Translations under genes and position numbers: made by a program
In this document: piece after piece, positions 35,501 through 40,690 of the stretch
Position numbering within the stretch: the first letter of the stretch is position 1
Layout: each line of letters starts with the position of its first letter
The notes under the pieces: model-generated
Told to the model about the DNA's origin: nothing
Seen by the model: only the letters and a program-made list of their open reading frames with translations
The model's database searches: none
From: Pseudorasbora parva
Taxonomy: Eukaryota > Chordata > Actinopteri > Cypriniformes > Gobionidae
Length of the DNA stretch: 64,000 nt
NCBI RefSeq assembly: GCF_024679245.1
Contig: NC_090196.1
Location: forward strand, 8,334,861 to 8,398,860
Direction: 5' to 3'

Positions 35501-38258
35501 CCCCCTCCTCAGACGTTCCCGTTAATGGCGCAAGGATGCGCCTTTTTGGAGGGGGCGCACTGTCACGTCTGTCTGTCATCCCTCATTAGTTTAGTTTAGC
35601 CCTGTTATGTTAATTAGTTATCAACTGTATCACCTGTCCCCCTCGTTATGTTCTCATCAGTCTGTGTATTTAGTTCCTCTGTTCTCACTCAGTCTTTGTC
35701 CGTCGTCGTCAGTACACCCGTCTCCGTACCCGTCCTGATGTAAGTCTATGTTACCAGTGGTGAAGTTCCTTTAAAGTGTTGTTTACTAAAGTCATCAATA
35801 ATAATAAATAAGGAAAAAAAATATATAATAAAATTATGATTGAATTGACAGAGCTTTGACAGGGGTCATGTTTGTTAATAATAGTAATCATAATTTAATA
35901 TATTGTTGTTGTTATTATAATAATCAAATACTCTGTTGAAATTGAAAATGGAAAGAACATGGCAATTATCCATGAAATTAAGTAACTGGGGAAAAAATAT
36001 TTAAGTTTAAGTTTAGTTTAAAAAAATAGTTTTTGCATTTGCACTGTGTATGGTTTATAAACTGAATTGTGAAGCGTTAGACAGAACACATCTTCGGACA
36101 TCCTCAGAAATGTTTCATGGCAAATCAATTGTTATTGTAGCTTAACTGACGGATCTAGGATTGCCAAGGTCATGGCTTCTGTTTTCATGTCGAATCCTTT
36201 CAAATTTTCTAATAAACATCATCATCATTACCAACATTTTCAATACTTAAAGGAACTATATGTAAGAATTGTATTTCAATGAATCATAAAATATCCCTGA
36301 TATGTCACTAGACATTAAGATATCATGTTTATTTCAAATACTTATATCACTGACAACAGTTGTCCGTTCAGGATATTGTCATATAAAGTTGTTGTTTAAG
36401 TACAAAAAAGCTGATGTTGATGTTGACATGTTGTGTTTTGGGCTGAAGCTCCACCCTCCACCTATTGACCAATCACAAAGTCAGTAGTGTTTGGGCATCC
36501 GGGTTGCCAGATCTGCTCTAGTTACCACAGCTACAAACGTTCCAGCTGATCCTACAGCCTATCTGGCAACCTCGAGTCAGGGGGAGGGGGAGAGGGATAC
36601 ACCGCTCTACAGTCATTTAAAAGTGATTGCAGTACCAGTTTGGCCACAATCTTACATACACTTCCTTTACAGGTTAGAATCTAGTTGCCTTACTACCAAG
36701 ATTCTATCAGGGTTTTTTACAGGACTTCACAATCAATATGCAGAAGATGAACCTTTCATTAAATGCAAATTATGGGTCTGACAAACATGTGAACGTTTTT
36801 TTATGATAATTCCAACATGACGCATCATGTACATGAGTGTGATCATCAGTGAGTCAGCGTTTGCGGAGAGGAATCGGCCGAGCTGTGAAGCGTTTCTAGG
36901 AATCCTCCTTGTGTTAATGAGTGTATAAATGTGGCTGGTGATTCATGACGTGTGGGATTTCTTTTTCCACGCGTGTTTTCAGGACAGGCACAGTATCGTG
37001 TTTCTGTGTGACCTGCACATTCATTTCCCTCTGAACATCCTGGAGAACATCAGGAAACACTGCGTGGAGGGCAAACTGGCCTTTGCTCCTATAGTCATGA
37101 GACTGGGCTGCGGGAGCTCACCGCGAGAGCCTGACGGTACGTATGCGCACACACACACACACACACACACAGACTCAGTGACACTGAACTGTTATGAAGA
37201 ACATGTGTCTCTGTAGGTTACTGGGAAGTAAACGGTTTCGGCCTGTTCGGGATCTACAAATCTGATTTTGACAAGATTGGTGGGATGAACACAGAGGAGT
37301 TTAAGGACCGCTGGGGAGGAGAAGACTGGGAACTACTGGACAGGTAGCAGGATTTTACTGGGAATATGTTGACTATACTATTCTTTTATTATTTTCCAAT
37401 AGAATGTATGATGATGATATTATTATTTATATAATTATATAGTTACTACTACTACTACTACTAATAATAATGTTACAGTATATCCCTTACGAAAGGAAAA
37501 TATATTTACCAATATATTACTTGAAATATATTTTAATATATGGAATAATATATTGATGGTATTATAAAATATATTATATATTCATGTATTATATTGCAAA
37601 ATATACAAATGATTGCCGCTTTCAATATATTGCAATATATTGGAAAATATAAATATTAAATCCCATATATGTGAATATATTGCCTAATGTATTGCATGAT
37701 ATTTTCCAATATACTGCAATATATTTTTGTTTCGTAAGGGATATTATATTAATATTATTATTAAAGTGATGATATTGAATTTTGACAATTGTGAATTTGA
37801 CAGTCACATTATTAGTTGTTGTTGTTGTTATTATTAACAATAATATGTATTAATATTATATTATAATTTGACAGTATACAATTTTATTTTGTTATATTAT
37901 TTTTAATTACTACTATTAATAATAATAATAATTATTATTATTATTATAAAACATGTTAAATGTTTTATTTAATTGTATTAATAAAATTATAATATTGAAT
38001 TGAGAAATTAGTGTCAATATTATTATTGTTGTTGTTAGTATTATCATTATTGTTTTTGTTGTTAGTAATAATAATAATAATAATAATAATGTTACAAAGT
38101 CATTGTGTTATTAATAAAAGTATGATACTGAATTTAACTATTTTGACAGTTTTATTATTGTTGTTGTTTTAAGAAATAATAATAAATTATAATACAAATA
38201 TTTTATTATTAAAACATTATTAATAATTGAGAGCTTTGAGCTTTGACAGGGATGTTAT

Positions 38259-38308
<50 letters not shown>

Positions 38309-38497
38309 TGAATTGAGATAGAATTCACCTGCTTTGTGAATTGTGTTCAGCACTTTGGTCAACAGTGTTTTTTTAAGGTGCTTGGTGATTGATTAAAGGT
38401 GATTGCATTGGAAAATAATAATAATGTTGTTGTTGTTGTTCTTAAATAGTATTATTAAAATAGTAATATTAAATTGAAAGAGATGTTGAAAGTGTTA

Positions 38498-38541
<44 letters not shown>

Positions 38542-38718
38542 CTAATAGCATGGATTATTAATAGCATAAGGATGGATTATTGCTAATAATAATAATAATA
38601 ATAATAATAAATATTAATACATGAAATATTAATATTAATTGATTTAATTATAAATAATAAAATATTTATAATTACATAAAATAACATTTTATGAAAAGAA
38701 AAATATAAAATAATTAAA

Positions 38719-38769
<51 letters not shown>

Positions 38770-38884
38770 AGTCCTACAAAACGGCCTGGAGGTCGAGCGT
38801 TTACGACTGAGAAACTTCTTTCACTACTATCACTCTAAAAGAGGCATGTGGAACTCACAGTCCAGTAAAACTCCTAAAGGATAA
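1836..38884 (+). CDS. b4galnt4: LacdiNAc synthase, beta-1,4-N-acetylgalactosaminyltransferase 4-like; spliced, 12 exons, 5' end outside window
   Basis: Family role: a type II Golgi membrane enzyme that transfers GalNAc from UDP-GalNAc to terminal GlcNAc, making GalNAc-beta-1,4-GlcNAc (LacdiNAc) on N- and O-glycans. Seen: twelve exons joined by AG/GT sites with matching phases encode 923 residues and then a stop. Residues 1-165 are the end of a PA14-type lectin-like domain, about 166-596 are a low-complexity Pro/Ser/charged linker from one exon, and about 597-923 are the GT7/CHGN-type catalytic half with [10 protein letters not shown] and [11 protein letters not shown]. Mammalian B4GALNT3 and B4GALNT4 are about 1000 residues, so roughly 100 N-terminal residues (tail, signal anchor, start of PA14) lie before the window. 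B4GALNT4 is preferred because abtb2 follows and both map to human 11p; this is inference, and B4GALNT3 is the alternative. No frameshift or stop was found in any exon. Confidence 0.85.
1903..2795. other. Intron sequence, nothing recognised
   Basis: AT-rich intron sequence directly after exon a. Overlapping short open frames on both strands around 2020-2260 have no family resemblance. No repeat was recognised. Confidence 0.5.
2796..3640. repeat. Cyprinid dispersed repeat, unclassified
   Basis: Starts at a ggggggtgaaatgctg block and is much more CpG- and GC-rich than the flanking intron. I recognise the wording (for example cattccgggaaggcagcgct and ggttcggtcctgctttggaa) as a multi-copy cyprinid repeat, but not its class. 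Weak open frames at 2909-3097 and 3110-3370 look non-genic. Confidence 0.55.
3641..3948. other. Intron sequence, nothing recognised
   Basis: No open frame, repeat or splice structure stands out between the preceding repeat and the fold-back element at 3952. Confidence 0.4.
3952..4262. repeat. Fold-back (MITE-like) element with inner hairpin
   Basis: Imperfect outer arms at about 3952-4025 and 4181-4262 share taaaatacatgaag, tatagactgatag and gagagtgactcttga in inverted order. Inside, a perfect 17-bp pair, CATTTTTAGTCCATCTC at 4061-4077 and its complement at 4100-4116, forms a second stem with a 22-nt loop. It could be a non-autonomous DNA transposon; no clear target duplication was seen. Confidence 0.7.
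4264..4572. repeat. Cyprinid dispersed repeat, split by the 4573-6476 insertion
   Basis: Begins agttcacccaaaaatta, then cccgtaagacctccgttcat, a block common in cyprinid repeats and seen again at 43712. From about 4450 the text changes to a second block (gacgcaccctagcggcagca, ctctggtcaggccaatcaca). That block is cut at 4572 and appears to resume at 6477 (attgtgtatagagtcggtgg). Confidence 0.6.
5115..5728. mobile_element. hAT element, 614 bp, 8-bp target duplication
   Basis: Ends TAGGGCTGTAACGATA and its inverted complement, flanked by ATAATAAT at 5107-5114 and 5729-5736. The duplication lies in low-complexity AAT sequence, so it is a little less decisive than the other two. An 8-bp duplication and TAG ends are typical of hAT. 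The interior keeps only a BED-finger piece, so the copy is an internal-deletion derivative. Confidence 0.85.
5264..5383 (+). pseudogene. BED zinc-finger remnant of a hAT transposase
   Basis: Forty codons read [17 protein letters not shown] and continue to [19 protein letters not shown], then reach tga at 5384. The W..F spacing and CxxC pair are the front half of a BED finger as in ZBED/hAT transposases. The HxxxH half is missing. It is a dead fragment. Confidence 0.75.
6082..6200. repeat. Long hairpin inside the PIF-like element
   Basis: Arms of about 44 bp at 6082-6125 and 6156-6200 are near-perfect inverted copies sharing caatcatctcact and agtcagggcactgat. About 30 nt separates them. It is probably a subterminal palindrome of the transposon or a small nested MITE. 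Confidence 0.75.
6480..7195. repeat. Resumed repeat, then a teleost dispersed repeat
   Basis: From 6480 to about 6540 the repeat interrupted at 4572 continues (tcggtgggcggggcttaac). Bases 6541-6708 are not recognised. From 6709 begins a repeat I recognise as widespread in teleosts: atggacgtagtgtccgtgac, taaccacgcccttaattatg and ggagcctgcctctagtggcc, with a run of about 25 T at 7082-7106. Its class is not known to me. Confidence 0.5.
8186..9374. mobile_element. hAT element, 1189 bp, perfect 8-bp target duplication
   Basis: Flanked by ACGGTGAT at 8178-8185 and 9375-9382. The ends begin TAGTGATG and TAGTAGTG (reverse). The subterminal sequence is full of gttcattttg and gaacgaatc motifs. A larger inner inverted repeat links 8346-8470 with 8770-8920 (ttagttcttttgagtctcg, gtctttcgttcttcctg). 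No transposase remains. A (GT)n(AT)n tract sits in the middle. Confidence 0.88.
8492..8582. repeat. (GT)n(AT)n compound microsatellite
   Basis: About 60 bp of GT repeats run into about 25 bp of AT repeats. It lies between the inverted arms of the hAT element. Confidence 0.95.
9640..10560. repeat. Unclassified repeats; possible MITE with tttacatg ends
   Basis: Bases 9640-9925 (gatcgtgactctggaagact, caacgagctccgcttcacg) resemble a multi-copy cyprinid repeat and may be another part of the repeat split at 4572. From about 9926, gtgcgtttacatgcac and, inverted, gtcatgtaaacgcggttta near 10467-10485 suggest a further terminal-inverted-repeat element. Open frames at 9509-9915 are not gene-like. Confidence 0.4.
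10561..12654. other. Intron with fragmentary repeats, no gene
   Basis: Mixed sequence. Bases 10850-10945 (cgatagttatcgttcttggt) and 11530-11800 (aaaggggtccattatgccc) look like dispersed repeat pieces. A run of A at 11077-11092 and T runs near 11875-11900 are present. The small open frames on both strands show no family resemblance. Confidence 0.4.
12655..14330 (-). mobile_element. LINE (L2/CR1-like non-LTR retrotransposon), 5'-truncated
   Basis: On the minus strand the order is reverse-transcriptase palm with the YADD box (about 14200), thumb and C-terminal region, then a 3' untranslated region ending near 12800 with gtgtccccaactgagcaag on the plus strand, and a tail to about 12655. The same 3' end recurs at 640, 15551 and 50367. 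The terminal (TTGAC)n or (TTGA)n repeats seen on those copies are typical of the L2/CR1 group. This copy lacks the 5' half and the extreme 3' tail. Confidence 0.8.
13345..14325 (-). pseudogene. LINE reverse-transcriptase C-terminal half, frameshifted
   Basis: Near 14310 the minus strand reads [19 protein letters not shown] and then [14 protein letters not shown], the RT palm motifs. About 80 nt later the reading must shift to a second frame, which then stays open as [33 protein letters not shown] and [10 protein letters not shown] to the stop at 13338. The ATG-led open frame starting at 14231 overlaps the YADD region out of frame, so that start is an artefact. It cannot be functional. Confidence 0.85.
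14331..15464. other. Intron sequence, nothing recognised
   Basis: No exon or clear repeat. Several short minus-strand open frames (14577-14997) have no recognisable content. Confidence 0.4.
15465..15550. repeat. Minisatellite, first part
   Basis: Degenerate units built on gttgccagggtgttgttagg and ttctgggtagttgttagg. The array is broken at about 15551 by the LINE 3' end and resumes at 16086. Confidence 0.8.
15551..16085 (+). mobile_element. LINE 3' end inserted in the minisatellite
   Basis: Begins cttgctcagttggggacact, the complement of the 3' region of the LINE at 12800. It ends acgctatataaataaagc followed by (ttgac)n at 16071-16085. A very short 5'-truncated LINE copy on the plus strand. 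Its body is split by the SINE at 15790-16033; similarity to the copy at 50367 resumes at gaaacaatc (16033). Confidence 0.8.
15790..16033 (-). mobile_element. tRNA-derived SINE nested in the LINE 3' end
   Basis: Read on the minus strand from 16033, the head is tRNA-like: A box TGGCTCAGTGG (16012-16022) and B box GGTTCAATCC (15968-15977), spaced as in a tRNA promoter. The 3' tail, gcactatataaatgcag (about 15795-15811), resembles the LINE tail gctatataaataaagc. This fits a SINE that borrows its partner LINE's 3' recognition sequence. The family name is not known to me. Confidence 0.8.
16086..17140. repeat. Degenerate minisatellite of ggttgctagggtgttct units
   Basis: About 1 kb of diverged units, such as ggttgctagggtggtgttag and tgttctgggtagttgctat, irregular in length (roughly 30-50 bp). 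G-rich on the plus strand and without open frames. Similar ttgctaggg arrays occur widely in fish. Confidence 0.85.
17346..17489 (+). CDS. b4galnt4: b4galnt4 exon b (PA14 domain)
   Basis: 144 bp from a gaaag acceptor to a gtgagc donor, phase 1 to phase 1. The peptide begins [17 protein letters not shown] and ends DPRDTFFN. Its length and phase fit exactly between exons a and c, so no exon need be missing from the long intron before it. Confidence 0.85.
17706..17815 (+). CDS. b4galnt4: b4galnt4 exon c (PA14 domain)
   Basis: 110 bp from a catag acceptor to a gtgagt donor, phase 1 to phase 0. The peptide contains [20 protein letters not shown] and ends with RYQGLQF. It lies only 216 bp after exon b. 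Confidence 0.88.
17816..18273. other. Intron sequence, nothing recognised
   Basis: AT-rich intron after exon c with T-runs near 18165-18180. No repeat or gene was identified. Confidence 0.4.
18278..19136. mobile_element. TTAA-target DNA transposon (piggyBac/Kolobok-like), non-autonomous
   Basis: Perfect terminal repeats AGGCACAATATGTAA at each end, flanked by TTAA at 18274-18277 and 19137-19140. The TTAA duplication is typical of piggyBac and Kolobok. There is no transposase, and poly-A runs occur at 18450 and 18583. It resembles the elements at 36251 and 53052 in design but has different ends. Confidence 0.8.
19603..19703 (+). CDS. b4galnt4: b4galnt4 exon d (end of PA14 region)
   Basis: 101 bp from a ccgcag acceptor to a gtaagc donor, phase 0 to phase 2. 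The peptide [20 protein letters not shown] followed by [12 protein letters not shown] is characteristic of the B4GALNT3/4 family and anchors the gene identification. Confidence 0.9.
20250..20323 (+). CDS. b4galnt4: b4galnt4 exon e
   Basis: 74 bp from a taacag acceptor to a gtgagt donor, phase 2 to phase 1. The peptide [16 protein letters not shown] ends the folded N-terminal part with an acidic stretch before the disordered linker. Confidence 0.9.
20812..22001 (+). mobile_element. hAT element, 1190 bp, perfect 8-bp target duplication
   Basis: GGTTGTAA at 20804-20811 and 22002-22009 flanks ends TAGGGCTGAACGATATT and its inverted form. The 8-bp duplication plus TAGGG ends identify a hAT. The only coding trace is a BED-finger segment at 21097-21300; most of the transposase is gone. 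Confidence 0.9.
20954..21424 (+). pseudogene. hAT transposase N-terminal fragment with BED finger
   Basis: An open frame of 156 codons. Residues about 50-105 form a BED-type finger: [24 protein letters not shown], then HLKRHH. The front half is low-complexity, including a run of lysines encoded by a poly-A tract (about 21070-21096) that is probably a replication-slippage insert. No catalytic domain follows. Confidence 0.75.
22388..23153. repeat. Dispersed repeat with gcgaattgggacgcag end
   Basis: The right end atagtatgcgaattgggacg (to 23153) and the inverted, diverged left end attcgcctacttatac near 22402 look like a terminal-repeat element inside the outer hAT. There is no coding. The family is recognised only as a common fish repeat. 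Confidence 0.5.
23930..24120. repeat. MITE-like repeat with bggtcctggag-type ends
   Basis: Starts gagtcctggaggactacaa and ends cactccaggagcagggtt, with the inner pair aacaaacacacct and aggtgtgttgtta. This is a common teleost short inverted-repeat element. It lies 200 bp upstream of the large linker exon. Confidence 0.6.
24352..25645 (+). CDS. b4galnt4: b4galnt4 exon f, large exon for the disordered linker
   Basis: 1294 bp with no stop, from a gctttag acceptor to a gtgagg donor, phase 1 to phase 2. It encodes about 431 residues rich in Ser, Pro, Arg, Lys and Glu, with no recognisable domain until the last 50 residues. One ordered-looking island, [17 protein letters not shown], starts near 24992. 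Two N-glycosylation sequons are visible, N-S-S at 25296 and N-V-S at 25557. The linker probably spaces the PA14 and catalytic parts in the Golgi lumen. The open frame runs a little upstream of the acceptor, but those codons are intron. Confidence 0.9.
25737..26095 (+). CDS. b4galnt4: b4galnt4 exon g (start of catalytic half)
   Basis: 359 bp from a ttccag acceptor to a gtaagg donor, phase 2 to phase 1. It follows a 91-bp intron. The peptide starts [18 protein letters not shown] and includes [14 protein letters not shown] Ser/Pro insert near residues 655-675 is followed by [20 protein letters not shown], which leads into the glycosyltransferase fold. Confidence 0.9.
26096..26364. other. Intron start, nothing recognised
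   Basis: AT-rich sequence with poly-A at 26169-26184 and 26344-26355. No repeat was identified. Confidence 0.4.
26365..27895. mobile_element. DNA transposon with AAAGGGTAACTAAACCC ends, containing a second one
   Basis: AAAGGGTAACTAAACCC at 26365 and its inverted complement ending at 27895. A second inverted pair, GCACACTGTGCGATTTT at 26659 and its complement ending near 27191, marks a nested element of about 0.54 kb. No transposase. The flanks do not give a clear target duplication. Confidence 0.7.
28078..29720 (+). mobile_element. Tc1-like relic with foreign insertions
   Basis: The left end tatacacccatcaggcatat matches the Tc1 terminal repeat seen inverted at 44783. The right part (about 29485-29720) encodes the transposase tail ([13 protein letters not shown], then a frame change) and ends ttatgcttgattggtgtat. 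The middle has been replaced by an LTR-element fragment and unidentified sequence. An AT microsatellite lies at 29165-29180. The gene is dead. Confidence 0.75.
28180..28788 (-). mobile_element. LTR retrotransposon 5' end with gag-like fragment
   Basis: On the minus strand an LTR-like block begins TGTCAC near 28788 and contains ttacctgtccccctcattat, closely echoing the LTRs at 33693 and 35561. Downstream (28380 to 28185) an uninterrupted frame reads [20 protein letters not shown] and then [16 protein letters not shown], as in gag-type proteins of fish LTR elements. No other LTR was found, so it is truncated. Confidence 0.65.
29931..30084 (+). CDS. b4galnt4: b4galnt4 exon h (catalytic domain)
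   Basis: 154 bp from a cctatag acceptor to a gtacac donor, phase 1 to phase 2. The peptide contains [18 protein letters not shown] and [18 protein letters not shown], a beta-strand plus helix segment of the GT-A nucleotide-sugar-binding half. Confidence 0.9.
30353..31921 (-). mobile_element. Tc1/mariner element, degraded
   Basis: The right end gaatactttccggatgcact (to 31919) and inner sequence are repeated in inverted form from about 30353 (ttcactttatccacattttg). The transposase lies on the minus strand in broken pieces. Recognised as a common fish Tc1-like family of about 1.6 kb. Confidence 0.85.
30546..31420 (-). pseudogene. Tc1 transposase, several frames
   Basis: Two minus-strand pieces are readable: [20 protein letters not shown] (30838-31083), which shifts frame within the GGGSIMMWG region, and [19 protein letters not shown] (30546-30782), the segment with the last catalytic acidic position. 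The second reads AKHHW where the family normally has IEHLW, so the Glu of the DDE triad is lost as well. Confidence 0.8.
32085..32157 (+). CDS. b4galnt4: b4galnt4 exon i (catalytic domain)
   Basis: 73 bp from a gacacag acceptor to a gtaatc donor, phase 2 to phase 0. The peptide [20 protein letters not shown] occupies the place of the FNR-type segment that precedes the metal-site motif in the related beta4GalT family. Confidence 0.88.
32158..33692. other. Intron sequence, nothing firmly recognised
   Basis: A-run and T-run at 32263-32290. The sequence gattaatcaggattaaat near 32980 and the AT-rich text around it may be repeat debris. A (TAC/TAT)n triplet tract at 33655-33692 borders the LTR element. 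Confidence 0.4.
33693..33942 (+). repeat. Left LTR
   Basis: 250 bp. Relative to the right LTR it has a small insertion near its start (tgtttgtctgttgccaccg) and scattered substitutions. It ends near tactaaagta. Confidence 0.75.
34252..35589 (+). CDS. Pro/Ser-rich gag-like protein of the LTR element
   Basis: A 445-codon open frame. The first residues, [17 protein letters not shown], resemble the end of the gag segment (YVEWVL) in related fish LTR elements, and sequence upstream in other frames ([14 protein letters not shown]) looks like more gag, so the true protein probably began upstream and a frameshift now separates the parts. The rest is Pro/Ser-rich low complexity, with a hydrophobic stretch around residues 350-410 ([20 protein letters not shown]) that could span a membrane. 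No zinc knuckle or enzyme domain. The frame runs 29 bp into the right LTR. Confidence 0.55.
   Translation: MEWVLASSNSPVTIMDGASPTPDPGPSPVPPCDKECQDVPTADGEKTLKSERNPSDQVCEPTDPSIAEGVLVEFEGRERSPAHPPATESEYWISLDSLLSCGENNFLCPLIASKPSSSVLLTPPILPLPPPLQTASYCQSPVSTVCHLQSPPQSSTTPTDQSSSPPISPSSSPLPPLSGVVNPRIYWESPIPGRLKPVAPPPASRGSAPPRPVILAATPSLLPPSAPARTIGASASQGSLWMSAPPGSDVAMPAPRTCEPFVALRHSTPSASASSAFPQVSPTPLVAPAPPLSSRSLLPPRGVVVETPSRLPGSLVSLHPFGLPSMHWASSSSSSPSVVHKVTSDVTPPWLLPPAMPPWGILLAGTWILIGMSLLVAIPWLLPPPTPPWTLFLCCFLCLMSICSQVLCPRPSPEPRPPSSDVPVNGARMRLFGGGALSRLSVIPH
35561..35797 (+). repeat. Right LTR
   Basis: About 237 bp starting TGTCACGTCT and ending near gtcatca. It lacks the small insertion of the left copy. 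The high identity of the two LTRs suggests relatively recent insertion, but I could not compute a percentage. Confidence 0.78.
35798..36246. other. Intron sequence, nothing recognised
   Basis: AT-rich with taataata and ttgttgttgttatta runs. No gene or repeat family was recognised. Confidence 0.4.
36251..36666. mobile_element. TTAA-target MITE (same family as 53120-53521)
   Basis: Ends AGGAACTATATGTAAGA and, inverted, AGGAAGTGTATGTAAGA. The left flank is TTAA (36247-36250); the right flank is ttac, one base diverged. The inside matches the copy at 53120, for example gctgaagctccaccctccac and cgagtcagggggaggggg. Confidence 0.8.
36983..37136 (+). CDS. b4galnt4: b4galnt4 exon j (DXD-equivalent motif)
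   Basis: 154 bp from a tttcag acceptor to a gtacgt donor, phase 0 to phase 1. It contains [13 protein letters not shown]; the DLH codons at 37010-37018 stand where GT-A enzymes carry DXD and are the likely Mn-binding site. The (CA)n tract beginning just inside the following intron could be read in frame but lies beyond the donor. Confidence 0.92.
37217..37343 (+). CDS. b4galnt4: b4galnt4 exon k (GT7 WGGED motif)
   Basis: 127 bp from a ctgtag acceptor to a gtagca donor, phase 1 to phase 2, after an 80-bp intron. It encodes [18 protein letters not shown] and then [11 protein letters not shown] (37312-37343). This is the equivalent of the beta4GalT WGGEDDD motif that holds the acceptor and the catalytic Asp/Glu. 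Confidence 0.92.
37344..38769. repeat. Intron dominated by TAA/TTA triplet repeats
   Basis: The intron between the last two coding exons is extremely AT-rich. It holds many TAA, TTA and TTG triplet runs, the longest near 38257-38309 (TAA) and 38497-38541 (TTA). It also contains the MITE at 37479-37745 and ends in a (CT)n tract (38719-38766) that forms the acceptor polypyrimidine tract. Confidence 0.85.
37479..37745. mobile_element. AT-rich MITE with ATATCCCTTACGAAA ends
   Basis: ATATCCCTTACGAAA at about 37480 and its complement tttcgtaagggatat at about 37731-37745. Between them is a near-tandem series of caatatattg and aatatatt units with no coding. The ends probably duplicate TA. Confidence 0.7.
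38770..38884 (+). CDS. b4galnt4: b4galnt4 terminal coding exon
   Basis: 115 bp including the taa stop at 38882-38884. The acceptor is a long (CT)n polypyrimidine tract ending in cag at 38767-38769. The peptide is [20 protein letters not shown] then [12 protein letters not shown]. The (CT)n tract lies directly against the acceptor, so microsatellite length changes could affect splicing here. Confidence 0.92.
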
Positions 38885-40090
38885 AACTGAACCCCACTGA
38901 GAGACTTCAAACAAACTCAGCTCAAGAACGGGACCTTACAGGACCAAACCCGCCGTGCCTCTACCTGGGACCCCGTCTCATATGAGGACACATTATGTGC
39001 CAAGCTGCTGTCCAAACTCAAGACACTCACAAGAGACAAAGACACTCTGAGTGTGTATTTGTGTGTATCTCTGTCTGTTAGGTCAGGACGATTTGGTGAA
39101 CGAAACTTGAGAGATTATTGAAGATTTTAAAGGAGATTGAAATTGTTTTCAGTGCTGGCTGAATTTAACTCAAAATTAGCAGCTCAGGCACTTTGGGTCG
39201 CATAAATATGGTTTGCACTTAAGATATTAAATGCTGAAACGATTGTCTAAAGGTTTAGATGTGCGCTGGTACTTAGACGTCTGCTTTTATATAGCTGTAA
39301 ATGTCACTTCCTGTTTCCGGTGTGACGCCTTCTTACACTTGAACTGTAGAAATGATCTACAAACTTCTGATGTGGGCGGCCATATGGAAGTCCTGCTGAA
39401 CTTCTGGACACAACTGGACCAAGAACGGCCTGCTGAGCAATGAAATTATTCGTCTTTGTAATTTGTCTGTTTGTCTGAGCTGCTTCCTTTCCTCGTTTCG
39501 AACGAGGTTTCATCTTTATTGGCTTTATTTTCACAAATGCAGAAACCTTTCAAACGGCTGTTTTAGTCTGGATTTTAGACTAAACTTAATCTCATTGATA
39601 CAGTATCCATTGCTAAAGAGTTTAACGGTAGGAAAAAGATGTTGTCCTGAAGTCGTGTGCCTTTCTTTGACGTATATAATATGGCAGTCCATAGAGGGTT
39701 AGGAAGGAGTCCTGGTGTTTATCTGTCTGGATTGTGTAGGCCCTAAATAGTGTTGTTTTATGGCGATCAATGAATACTAGGAAATGTTTTAGGGGGGAAA
39801 AATAATTCAGTTTTCACTATTATTTGATGCATTTTTAATGGAATGTTCCAGGATATTCTCTCTCTCGTAAGTTGATCTTTTACCACAGACAATAATTTTG
39901 ACTCCTACAAAGCAACAAAACGTAAATGACCTAAAATAGATATGTGGCAAGGCAGGCACTACAGTGTTGTTTTAAAAAGAAGCGCCTAACTAAGCCCGTT
40001 CATACAAAGTACGTATCTATAAAGATAAAGACAGTTCTAAAAATTGTTCTCAGTATTAATGGCAGAGTTCAAACCACAGCGATAATGATG

Positions 40091-40202
40091 ACAGCACAGA
40101 GAAATGATACTGATGGAATCGCTTTCTGAATGATTTTATCCAGCCTATGAACGATTAAAAACTCTGACAGCCAATCAGAATCCATCCTGAAGTAACAAGC
40201 TC
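40091..40202. repeat. Dispersed repeat copy, related to 1-115
   Basis: Same orientation and order of blocks as 1-115, with gacagccaatcagaatcca the best-conserved stretch. The family is unknown. Confidence 0.55.
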
Positions 40203-40204
40203 GA

Positions 40205-40690
40205 GGGATTGTTCACCCAAAAAGGAAAAATACCCCATGATTTACTCACCTTCAAGCCAGGTGTATATGACATTCTTCATTTATGTATTATAATGGCAGC
40301 CCAAAATTTGAAGACCAAAAATGTGCATCCATCCATTATAAAAGTAATACACACGACTCCAGGGAGGTTAATTAAGGCATTCTGAAGCGAAGCGATACGA
40401 TTGAGTAAGAAAAATATCCACATTTAACAAGTAAAATATCCAGCTTCTGGCAGACCACCTTCTGTATTCAACTTACGAAAACTGCACTACACCTTCTTCG
40501 TAAATTGAATACTGAAGTTCTGGTGGAAGCAAAATATTTTACTTTATAAAGTTTTAAATATGGTATTTTTCTTACACAAACCCATCAATTCACTTCAGAA
40601 GGCCTTTATTATCCCCCCAGAGCCATGTGGAGCACTTTTATAATGGATGGATGCACTTTTTTGGGCTTCAATACCAAATATTGAATACAA
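40205..40690. repeat. Fold-back cyprinid repeat
   Basis: Begins ggattgttcacccaaaaa. The segment tgtgcatccatccattataa (about 40322) recurs inverted as ttataatggatggatgcac near 40638, and the pair gcagcccaaaa and ttttgggct surrounds it. An imperfect snap-back element. Confidence 0.65.

Larger units (their letters stand above)
33693..35797 (+). mobile_element. Short LTR retrotransposon without pol (non-autonomous)
   Basis: Direct repeats at 33693-33942 and 35561-35797 (TGTC start; ttagtttagtttag, cctgtccccctcgttatgtt, tgatgtaagtctatgttacc) are highly similar. A purine-rich ggagggggc just before the right LTR fits a polypurine tract. The interior of about 1.6 kb holds one long Pro/Ser-rich frame and no protease, RT or integrase. 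No convincing target duplication: the left flank is (ACT)n and the right flank is (AAT)n. Confidence 0.8.

Noticed and set aside
34077..35579. Several overlapping frames on both strands in the LTR element
   Set aside because: Low-complexity, GC-rich sequence leaves many frames open by chance; only the plus-strand frame at 34252 has family resemblance.
37137..37216. In-frame extension of exon j into the (CA)n tract
   Set aside because: A good donor gtacgt at 37137 and a phase-matched acceptor at 37217 remove it.
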